Notes under the pieces: generated by a model
Databases searched by the model: none
Told to the model about the DNA's origin: nothing
What the model saw: only the letters and a program-made list of their open reading frames with translations
NCBI GenBank assembly: GCA_030668485.1
Contig: DAOUTW010000042.1
Span: forward strand, 1-40,037
Length of the DNA stretch: 40,037 nucleotides
Reading direction: 5' to 3'
Source of the DNA: Candidatus Zixiibacteriota bacterium
Lineage (GTDB): Bacteria > Zixibacteria > MSB-5A5 > GN15 > JAAZOE01
Position numbers and translations under genes: made by a program
Part shown: in pieces, positions 34,475-40,037 of the stretch
Layout: the number at the start of each line of letters is the position of its first letter
How positions within the stretch are numbered: the first letter of the stretch is position 1

Positions 34475-35649
34475 TCGAATAACCCGGTAATCTTTTTGAT
34501 CAAATCATTACCGCCCGATTTTATATGAAAATGCGTCGGCAGAGTTACAATCGACCGAGCGATCGCTTCTGACCCTTCAAGATCATGCTCATCTCGCCCC
34601 GGTAGCTCTTCAATCTGATTCAATGCTGTCGGATACATGGCTGATAGACCAAATCCTTGCTTGGCGCCAATTCGCAGTATCTCTCGTCGTTTATTGACAT
34701 CTTCGACCAGCACCGGCAGCCGCAGGCTTCCCGGTCGATCATCTATCCGAGATTTAGGGACAGAAACCGATGAATTGTTTCCGAGAATAGAAAGATACTG
34801 TCGTGATACATCAAGGCGGTCGGCATTCATCTTTTCTGCGGTCATGTAAATCCGATGCAATAACCTGATCTTAAAAGCGGACAATCGGATCATCTCGAAA
34901 TCCGGATTGAAAACGCTTCGTCCCAGTTTCATTCCCGGCATACGAGATAAAATGTTGAAGATCGATGGTCGTATGATCAGATTGTAAGATCGGGCCTTGA
35001 TATATTCGCCGCCGGAACCTGTCGCCTCCTTGAATTCCGATTTTATAGTTGTTGCAATTGCACCGGCAAGAGCATCATCATCGGTTACCAGCAAACCGCC
35101 GCCGACAATCGACAGGTTTTTGCCTCGTCCGAACGAATAAAAACCGACATCGCCGCAGGTCCCAAGGAATCTACCGTTGACCTGTATCCCAAAACCCTGC
35201 GCCGCATCGTCGATAATCAGAACATCGGCCCCGACGACATTTCTAATTTCATCTATATCAAGAGCAATCCCGAATAAATGACAAACAACAATTGCTTTAA
35301 TATCGGGATGCGTTTTTATTGTCTCATGCAGCTTATCCGGATCATACCCGAAATCGATCTTACGGCTGTCGGACAGGATGGGAACCATCCCGGCACCGAT
35401 CACCGCCGCCGCTACGGTATAGCAGGTGTATCCCGGCAATATCACTTTCGATCCCGGCGGCAAAGCCGCCTTGAGGACGGCATACAATGCCGCCCGCCCG
35501 GTCGAAACTGCGAAAAGATGTTTGACCTTCAGATACGATCCGATCTCCGCCAGACATTCTTTGATTGGTGTCGATGATTTCCTTGCGGCCGAGACCTCAG
35601 CGGCGGGAAGATCGGAGGCGACCGGCGTATATTTGCTCAGCATACCCAT
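34471..35649 (-). CDS. DegT/DnrJ/EryC1 sugar aminotransferase
   Basis: A 392-residue PLP enzyme of the DegT/DnrJ/EryC1 family, which makes amino sugars from nucleotide-linked keto sugars. Motifs: STGRAALYAVL at the cofactor phosphate site, IIDDAAQGFG (about 145-154), and SFGRGKNLSIVGGG with the Schiff-base Lys177. The ATG at 35649 overlaps the TAA of the previous gene (TAATG), and the frame can be read further upstream only by using TTG inside that gene. The product would give an amino sugar that the nearby GNAT-type proteins could acylate. This link is inference from the cluster. Confidence 0.93.
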   Translation of the reverse strand: MGMLSKYTPVASDLPAAEVSAARKSSTPIKECLAEIGSYLKVKHLFAVSTGRAALYAVLKAALPPGSKVILPGYTCYTVAAAVIGAGMVPILSDSRKIDFGYDPDKLHETIKTHPDIKAIVVCHLFGIALDIDEIRNVVGADVLIIDDAAQGFGIQVNGRFLGTCGDVGFYSFGRGKNLSIVGGGLLVTDDDALAGAIATTIKSEFKEATGSGGEYIKARSYNLIIRPSIFNILSRMPGMKLGRSVFNPDFEMIRLSAFKIRLLHRIYMTAEKMNADRLDVSRQYLSILGNNSSVSVPKSRIDDRPGSLRLPVLVEDVNKRREILRIGAKQGFGLSAMYPTALNQIEELPGRDEHDLEGSEAIARSIVTLPTHFHIKSGGNDLIKKITGLFE

Positions 35650-36725
35650 TACGGGAAATACCTCGCCAGACGCGGTCCGGCAATTTTGGTAATACAAACC
35701 GGCAGTTTTTTCCAGAGAGATATCGCCATCCGATATTTGGCATTTTCCGGTTTCAACAAAGGAATCCGGTCTTTATCCGAGGCGATATAATCGACATAAA
35801 TCGGAATAACCTCGGTCCCCCAGTTGGTCTTATATATATATCCGCCCGAATCAATCGCCGACCGCCCGAAATCGACCAGTTCAATCTCGCTCCCGGCCAA
35901 CTGTTGAATCAATTCCCATGTCAGATGATAATTGGCCAGAAGGTTTTTATACCGGTTGGGATAACAGCCCCAGGTCATTGTCGCCCGGTTTTTGAATTTC
36001 AATACCAGCTTGCCGCCGACCGGTTTGTTATCTTTGTAAGCAATCATCATCTGCGCATATTCGGACAGATACTTGAGGATCGATGCGAAAAACTTCTTCG
36101 GCATCACCGGGGTGCCATGTTCCGTCATCGCCATTGCGAACAGGTCGTAGAAATGGTCCAGGCGATCCTGCCCCTGGTAATAATCAAGTCCCTGCTTCTC
36201 CGCCCTGCGAATCCTTGTTCGCAATTGCTTTTTGAAATTCTTGAATATCTCCTCGGTCGAGCGATTGATATCCAGCCTGAAGGTCGAACGATTCTGAATC
36301 GTATGGTCGGCGAGAGTCCCGATCCCCTGGGCGGTATGACGCATCTCCAGATAATCGGCTGATATCTTCTCCAATACCTGCCGTCCGGTGTCAACCAGCG
36401 TCTTTTTTATATCATCATTAACACCCAACACACCGCCATAATTCAAAAACGGCATCGAAACCATCGCTCGTCCGGTGATTTTCTGATCGAAAAGAATAAG
36501 AGGCAATCCTCCTGCGATTTTGCCGTTCTCCCGATAAACGATCAGGATCGTATCCAGCCCGAAAGTGTCCCCAAAAATATCACCCCAGGCGAAATGCTGA
36601 CAAATATCGGCCGCCGGATCGGACATCAGATAATCAACCCATTCCTGTCCGCCCACGGCCAGCGGCATAATTTCAACCCGGTTATCTGAGGTTTTGGTCA
36701 ATATATTCCGCAGATCAATTGCCAT
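35649..36725 (-). CDS. FemAB-like GNAT protein, XrtA/PEP-CTERM-associated type
   Basis: A 358-residue double-GNAT protein. Diagnostic segments are CQHFAWGDIFGDTFG (about 42-56), FLNYGGVLG, a basic helix LRTRIRRAEKQGL, and VDFGRSAIDSGGYIYKTNWG (284-303), the signature of the FemAB-like proteins found in exosortase-linked EPS loci. Family members are thought to transfer an acyl or aminoacyl group to a glycan or lipid precursor. No exosortase is encoded in this window. The start and stop codons overlap those of both neighbours (TAATG). Confidence 0.9.
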   Translation of the reverse strand: MAIDLRNILTKTSDNRVEIMPLAVGGQEWVDYLMSDPAADICQHFAWGDIFGDTFGLDTILIVYRENGKIAGGLPLILFDQKITGRAMVSMPFLNYGGVLGVNDDIKKTLVDTGRQVLEKISADYLEMRHTAQGIGTLADHTIQNRSTFRLDINRSTEEIFKNFKKQLRTRIRRAEKQGLDYYQGQDRLDHFYDLFAMAMTEHGTPVMPKKFFASILKYLSEYAQMMIAYKDNKPVGGKLVLKFKNRATMTWGCYPNRYKNLLANYHLTWELIQQLAGSEIELVDFGRSAIDSGGYIYKTNWGTEVIPIYVDYIASDKDRIPLLKPENAKYRMAISLWKKLPVCITKIAGPRLARYFP

Positions 36726-37483
36726 TACCTGGTATTCCGTCGGTATAAACGACTAAATATCGCCTCTATTACACGCTTCCTGATTCCCCTTCGCGTCAAC
36801 TTCGTCCCTTCGTCCAGCAGGGAAGAAGCGGTGATAAATTCGCTGTCGCCCTCCCGGAAAAACAGCTCCAGAAACTCCAGATCGTCGTCAGTTATCAATT
36901 GCGGATGAAGGCAAATCGTATATACCGATCCCATCTGATCCAGAATCCGCAGTCGACTCGGTGCCGACCAGAATATCTGCGGCAATTGCATCAACTTCCC
37001 GATTCGACGGGGATATAGAAACATCCCGTCCGATAAAACCTTGAATTCATTCTGTTCCAGGGCCGTCACAGTCACCTTATCATACGAATGCCAGGGCGAG
37101 ATAAATGTCACCGGGTCAAAACCATACTCATTGAGGATTTCCTTGCCGTTTTTAATATCAGCCATCTGGCTGTTGAAGTCCCTGCCGGCAAATTCGGAGG
37201 CATTATTCAATTTTAAAATTCCTCCGTCCTCGGTCTGCTGCAGGTGCCGGTACCCATGCTGCGCAATCTCCCAGCCGGCCTGTTCCAACTGTTTTAATTC
37301 CTCGACAAATTCATATTCGGGACGGTCGTCGAATTTGATAGACTCGTCGCGATTATCCGGTATGACACCTAATACGGCAGGGATATTATACTTCATGAAC
37401 AGATCGATCAGGAGCCGGCATTTTTCGCCGTCCTGATAGGGGGATATATCATCCCAGCGTATGATAAATCTTGCCTTTGACAT
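36725..37483 (-). CDS. DUF2334 polysaccharide-deacetylase-like protein
   Basis: A 252-residue protein of the deacetylase fold. It begins FIIRWDDISPY (Asp11, Asp12 in the place of the TFDDG motif), has AQHGYRH (His76, His80) and FISPWHSYD in the third motif position. The motifs fit DUF2334 more than true CE4. The ATG at 37483 was chosen; AAGGAA lies about eleven bases upstream, and a TTG at 37492 or GTG at 37522 are alternatives. It is the first gene of the glycan operon, and the palindrome at 37511-37523 lies just ahead of it. Confidence 0.85.
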   Translation of the reverse strand: MSKARFIIRWDDISPYQDGEKCRLLIDLFMKYNIPAVLGVIPDNRDESIKFDDRPEYEFVEELKQLEQAGWEIAQHGYRHLQQTEDGGILKLNNASEFAGRDFNSQMADIKNGKEILNEYGFDPVTFISPWHSYDKVTVTALEQNEFKVLSDGMFLYPRRIGKLMQLPQIFWSAPSRLRILDQMGSVYTICLHPQLITDDDLEFLELFFREGDSEFITASSLLDEGTKLTRRGIRKRVIEAIFSRLYRRNTR

Positions 37484-37510
37484 TCCTGCCAATATTTCCT
37501 TTGTATGTTT

Positions 37511-37523
37511 TGTGCCGGGCACA
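37511..37523. promoter_or_regulatory. operator-like palindrome ahead of the glycan operon
   Basis: TGTGCC-G-GGCACA is a perfect inverted repeat of two six-base arms. It lies 28 bases before the first start codon of the operon, and on the minus strand a TATAGA hexamer precedes it directly, so a regulator bound here could block transcription. No good -35 box was found at the right distance. Confidence 0.35.
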
Positions 37524-37647
37524 TCTATACCCGCACAAAATCAGCCTCTGCCCATACTCGCAAACTAATTAAGTTGTTATACCTCATGCACCTTTTTCTG
37601 ACCATCCACGCGACAGCCAAAAACAGGCTTTTGCCTGCCTGATTCTT

Positions 37648-37675
37648 GTGGGCGGCAGACGCCCTCGTCTGCCCC
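37648..37675 (+). repeat. GGCAGACG-type hairpin repeat, copy 3
   Basis: GTGGGCGGCAGACG, a CCCT loop, then CGTCTGCCCC. It is the plus-strand relative of the elements at 1838-1864 and 3051-3077, with C-G in place of T-A next to the loop. Confidence 0.8.
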
Positions 37676-37774
37676 GGCATCGGATCATGCGCAATAGCTA
37701 AAATGTGGCTCTTGCCACCGCGACAGCCTCTAACAGGCTCCGGCCTGCATTTTTGATCCGATTAAGCCTCGTAG

Positions 37775-37797
37775 GTCAAGACCCTCGCGGTCTTGAC
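37775..37797. repeat. GTCAAGACC hairpin
   Basis: Perfect 9-bp arms GTCAAGACC and GGTCTTGAC with loop CTCGC. No T-tract follows. It lies among the GACAGCC units and probably belongs to a further dispersed family. Confidence 0.75.
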
Positions 37798-38021
37798 AAT
37801 AAACTGGTTCCGGCGTTCGGTCATCCACGCGACAGCCAAGAAGTGGCCTTGCCACCGACAGCCTCTAACAGGCTCCGCCTGCCTGATTATAACCTATTAT
37901 CAATATTTCGGTCAAGTTTGATATTTTGTTGAGCCGGTGAGTTATTTAAGCCAAAGTCTCCAAAAGATTTGCCAGTTTCATCCGGGATTGAATGAATACT
38001 CCGCCCGGAGTCCGCCCAGCC

Positions 38022-38058
38022 GGCCGGGTGGCACCCCAAACTTGTTTGGGGGTGATTC
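38022..38058 (+). repeat. GGCCGGGTG-leader hairpin
   Basis: The leader GGCCGGGTG is followed by a 10-bp stem CACCCCAAAC/GTTTGGGGGTG (one bulged G, loop TT) and then ATTC. The leader and tail match those around the hairpin at 2997-3014 on the opposite strand. Confidence 0.7.
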
Positions 38059-38171
38059 ATTCGCGGGCGATCTGCCTGAGCCTGATTTGCCCTGACCTTT
38101 GATTGCACTTGCGACAGCCAAAAACAGGCCCCTGCCTGCGCGATAGCCAAAAACCGGCCCCTGCCGGCCTG

Positions 38172-38219
38172 CTTGGTGCCCCACCTGAAACGCTTCTTAA
38201 CGTTTCGGGTGGGATAATT
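38172..38219 (+). repeat. long 13-bp hairpin with GGTG leader
   Basis: Arms 38180-38192 and 38201-38213 (CCCACCTGAAACG against CGTTTCGGGTGGG, one T-G pair) enclose an 8-base loop. It is preceded by TTGGTG and followed by ATAATTC, so it may be a third form of the GGCCGGGTG family. Confidence 0.65.
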
Positions 38220-38223
38220 CTAT

Positions 38224-38250
38224 GTGGGCGGCAGACGTCCCGTCTGCCCC
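38224..38250 (+). repeat. GGCAGACG-type hairpin repeat, copy 4
   Basis: GTGGGCGGCAGACG followed by TCC and CGTCTGCCCC. It is nearly identical to copy 3 apart from the loop. Confidence 0.8.
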
Positions 38251-38353
38251 AGCTTTTACAATTGCAATTAATTCAGATCATCCACGCGACAGCCTAAAAC
38301 CGGCCCCTGCCGGCGCGGCAGCCAAAAACCGGCCCTTGCCGGCCACTTTTATA

Positions 38354-38382
38354 TTGAATAAATCACCCTAAAATGATATAAT
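38354..38382 (+). promoter_or_regulatory. near-consensus sigma-70 promoter for the ATPase-TPR gene
   Basis: TTGAAT (38354-38359), a 17-base spacer and a perfect TATAAT (38377-38382) lie 47 bases before the start codon at 38430. GGAAGGT at 38414-38420 serves as the ribosome binding site. Confidence 0.65.
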
Positions 38383-38429
38383 CAATAAAGGCATTCCAAA
38401 CAGGGGTATTTCGGGAAGGTGTCATCCTT

Positions 38430-40037
38430 ATGGATTCAACTGTAATTTGGGGGCTTGGCGGCATCGTCGTGACAATTTCGGTTTGGCTCCTTGACCGCAA
38501 GTTCAGGCAGGGTAAACCGCTCATACCGGGTGTCCACAAACGAGGCCAAAAGGCCCCACTCGATGACCCCAAATACATCCTCGGTATCCGCGCCGATGAA
38601 AAATTCGGCTTTCATCCCTACTATCTTGAGCGTGATTTTGACCCTGTTATCAAAAAGAAGATCGATAAATACGAAAGCCTGATCATCACCGGCCCCGCCC
38701 TGGCCGGAAAGACACGGGCCGTGTACGAGGCCCTCAAGGAATTCGATCCCCAGCCGGTGGTTATTATACCGGCCATTGAGGAGATTAGAAAAGAAAAATA
38801 CCCCGACGACACCCATATTAACAAGAACTCTCGCACCATTCTTCTCTTTGATGATATCCATAAATACAACGTCCGGACGAGCTTCGGGCATTATCTGAAG
38901 CAATATAAAGACAAAGGCGCAATCGTCATCGCCACCTGCCGAAGCGGTGATGAATATAAACGGTTTTGCGACGAATTCGAATCGGCCGAAGATATCTTCG
39001 GCAAGCCGATAAAAATCGAGAAGGTTAAGAAAAAACAGGCCGCCAAAGTCGCCGATAAGACAGGCCGTAAAGTCCCGAAATCATTCGATGGTATTATCGG
39101 AACTATGTTTGTGCCGTTGGAGGCGATGGAGAAGATCTATCTGGAAGCCGCGCCCGATGAGATCGCCCTGCTCCAATCACTCAAATGCCTCTATGATGCC
39201 GGTGTTTACAAAGGCGGGGAGGAGTTTTCCATCGAGCGGCTGCGAACGGTTCTGGCCGGGATGGAGGAGATCGAGAAAAACGATGACGCCTGGCATGACC
39301 TGTATCGTGGTCTTGAGCAAAAAGGTTTTTATAAAATCATCGATTCCAATCTGAAAATCGAAGAAACCTATTTGCAAAATATTATCAGAGGTACCTTCAA
39401 TTCACCGGAAATCCTTCGTGACTTGGCCGAGCTTTTCCGGAATGATTTCGTTGCCCTGTTCAGTATTGCCTACCGGTCTGGTGATCTTGGAAATATCTCC
39501 CTGCAAAAAGCCGATTATGAAAAATTATCGATTGAATTGTACAAACAATGCCTGTTACTCAAATCCGGAAAAAAATTTGCGGAAGACCATGCCATGACGC
39601 AGAACAATCTGGGGCTTGCTTATGGTACTCTGGCGGACGTGGATGATAAAGCGTCTAATTGCCGGGCGGCGATCTCGGCCTATGAAAACGCCTTGAAAGT
39701 TTACACCTTTGAGAGCTTCCCGATGCAATACGGGGCGACGCAGAACAATCTGGGGAATGCCTATAGCACTCTGGCGGCGGTCGAGGATAAAGCCTCTAAT
39801 TGCCGGGCGGCGATCTCGGCCTTTGGCGAAGCCTTGAAAGTTTGCACCCTTGAGCGCTTCCCGATGGACTATGCCATGACGCAGAACAATCTGGGGAATG
39901 CCTATCAAACTCAGGCGGAGGTCGAGGATAAAGTCGCTAATTGCCGTTTTGCGATCTCGGCCTATGAGAACGCCTTGAAAGTTTACACCCTTGAGAGCTT
40001 CCCGATGGACTATGCCATGACGCAGAACAATCTGGGG
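38430..40037 (+). CDS. membrane-tethered STAND-like ATPase with TPR array (3' end outside window)
   Basis: The frame is open from ATG 38430 to the window end (536 codons, no stop). One membrane helix (about 4-21) is followed by a P-loop NTPase: a lead-in YYLERDFDPVI, Walker A GPALAGKT (88-95), Walker B TILLFDD (136-142) and a sensor-like strand IVIATCRSG. A helical region (about 220-385) leads to TPR repeats from residue 390: AMTQNNLGNAY, DKASNCRAAISAYENALKVYTLE and FPMDYA, period 47 residues. This order (P-loop switch, helical arm, superhelical repeat sensor) is that of STAND ATPases, used in signalling and some phage-defence proteins. No effector domain is visible so far, apart from the membrane anchor. 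The role is inferred from architecture only. Confidence 0.88.
   Translation, partial: MDSTVIWGLGGIVVTISVWLLDRKFRQGKPLIPGVHKRGQKAPLDDPKYILGIRADEKFGFHPYYLERDFDPVIKKKIDKYESLIITGPALAGKTRAVYEALKEFDPQPVVIIPAIEEIRKEKYPDDTHINKNSRTILLFDDIHKYNVRTSFGHYLKQYKDKGAIVIATCRSGDEYKRFCDEFESAEDIFGKPIKIEKVKKKQAAKVADKTGRKVPKSFDGIIGTMFVPLEAMEKIYLEAAPDEIALLQSLKCLYDAGVYKGGEEFSIERLRTVLAGMEEIEKNDDAWHDLYRGLEQKGFYKIIDSNLKIEETYLQNIIRGTFNSPEILRDLAELFRNDFVALFSIAYRSGDLGNISLQKADYEKLSIELYKQCLLLKSGKKFAEDHAMTQNNLGLAYGTLADVDDKASNCRAAISAYENALKVYTFESFPMQYGATQNNLGNAYSTLAAVEDKASNCRAAISAFGEALKVCTLERFPMDYAMTQNNLGNAYQTQAEVEDKVANCRFAISAYENALKVYTLESFPMDYAMTQNNLG
39597..40037 (+). repeat. 141-bp tandem repeat encoding TPR units
   Basis: The phrase ACGCAGAACAATCTGGGG begins at 39597, 39738, 39879 and 40020, exactly 141 bases (47 codons) apart, and the array is cut by the window end. 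Most of each unit is identical at DNA level, including third codon positions. Confidence 0.95.

Larger units (their letters stand above)
37609..38343 (+). repeat. nine-unit GACAGCC hairpin repeat family
   Basis: Units are at 37609-37638, 37690-37719, 37719-37748, 37828-37856, 37856-37883, 38111-38138, 38139-38169, 38285-38313 and 38314-38343, all in the plus orientation. Each has the tag GCGACAGCC (or a close variant), five A-rich bases, a 5-bp stem and a 3-4 base loop. The stem is CAGGC/GCCTG in four units, CCGGC/GCCGG in three and GTGGC/GCCAC in two, so the two outer pairs change together. Three units share the leader ATCCACGCGACAGCC. Four pairs of units are directly or nearly adjacent. The tag-plus-hairpin form recalls REP elements mobilised by RAYT transposases; no transposase gene is in the window. 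Confidence 0.9.
37484..38429. other. gene-free hairpin island between two divergent transcription units
   Basis: In 946 bases no coding region is supported; the frames that exist are short and run through repeats. Instead the stretch contains nine units of the GACAGCC hairpin family, two GGCAGACG-type hairpins, one GGTCAAGACC hairpin and two larger hairpins with GGTG-type leaders. A promoter for the ATPase gene lies at the plus-strand end. Confidence 0.8.

Noticed and set aside
35650-35697. Longer N-terminus for the DegT aminotransferase from a TTG at 35697
   Set aside because: The extension lies inside the upstream FemAB-like gene; the ATG at 35649 gives the one-base TAATG coupling seen elsewhere in the operon.
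35565-36362. A 265-codon plus-strand frame
   Set aside because: It runs antisense to the FemAB-like and DegT genes, both of which have clear family motifs.
37609-38343. Possible CRISPR array
   Set aside because: The repeated units are themselves hairpins with variable stems; spacing ranges from zero to over 200 bases, there are no equal-length spacers, and no cas gene is present.
39555-39908. A minus-strand frame with repeated protein segments
   Set aside because: Its repeats are only the mirror of the 141-bp TPR repeats of the plus-strand ATPase gene.

Overview
The window looks like a chromosomal segment of a Gram-negative bacterium of the Fibrobacterota-Chlorobiota-Bacteroidota (FCB) side of the tree, possibly a candidate phylum such as Zixibacteria. 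This placement is an inference. It rests on large secreted proteins that end in a FlgD-like/T9SS-type C-terminal module (the NYPNPFNPTT-type motif), a C25 (gingipain)-like peptidase, several lipoproteins with lipoboxes, and intergenic DNA with many small hairpin repeats. There is no ribosomal RNA or other decisive marker in the window.

Layout. 1-3.9 kb (minus): a truncated secreted DUF1353/Fn3/LamG protein, a GNAT acetyltransferase and a TIM-barrel sugar isomerase-like protein, separated by hairpin repeats. 4.2-7.8 kb (plus): a lipoprotein with DTV-type repeats and its terminator, a YtoQ protein, then a compact sigma/anti-sigma/lipoprotein operon. The anti-sigma factor carries a C-terminal domain that reads as a GIY-YIG fold. 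7.9-20.9 kb (minus): a C25-like peptidase with two beta-helix halves, a membrane-anchored reductive-dehalogenase-like iron-sulfur protein, a lipoprotein oligopeptidase B, tRNA-Arg(ACG) with a clear promoter, a PP2C phosphatase, thiamine pyrophosphokinase and a 1130-residue secreted multi-module protein.

21.1-37.5 kb (minus) is one block of thirteen tightly packed or overlapping genes for an exopolysaccharide or O-antigen-like glycan. It encodes four predicted cytoplasmic glycosyltransferases (one GT2, three GT4), a GT-C membrane glycosyltransferase, a Wzx-type flippase, a Wzy/WaaL-type polymerase or ligase, a DegT/DnrJ aminotransferase, three deacetylase-fold proteins and three GNAT/FemAB-like transferases. 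The gene set suggests that amino sugars are made, assembled on a lipid carrier, flipped, polymerised, and then tailored by acylation and deacetylation. No priming transferase or outer-membrane exporter lies inside the window.

37.5-38.4 kb is a gene-free island of at least four hairpin repeat families. Nine units of one family show compensatory base changes in the stem. A near-consensus promoter then drives a membrane-tethered P-loop (STAND-like) ATPase whose C-terminus is an array of nearly identical 141-bp TPR repeats running off the window end.
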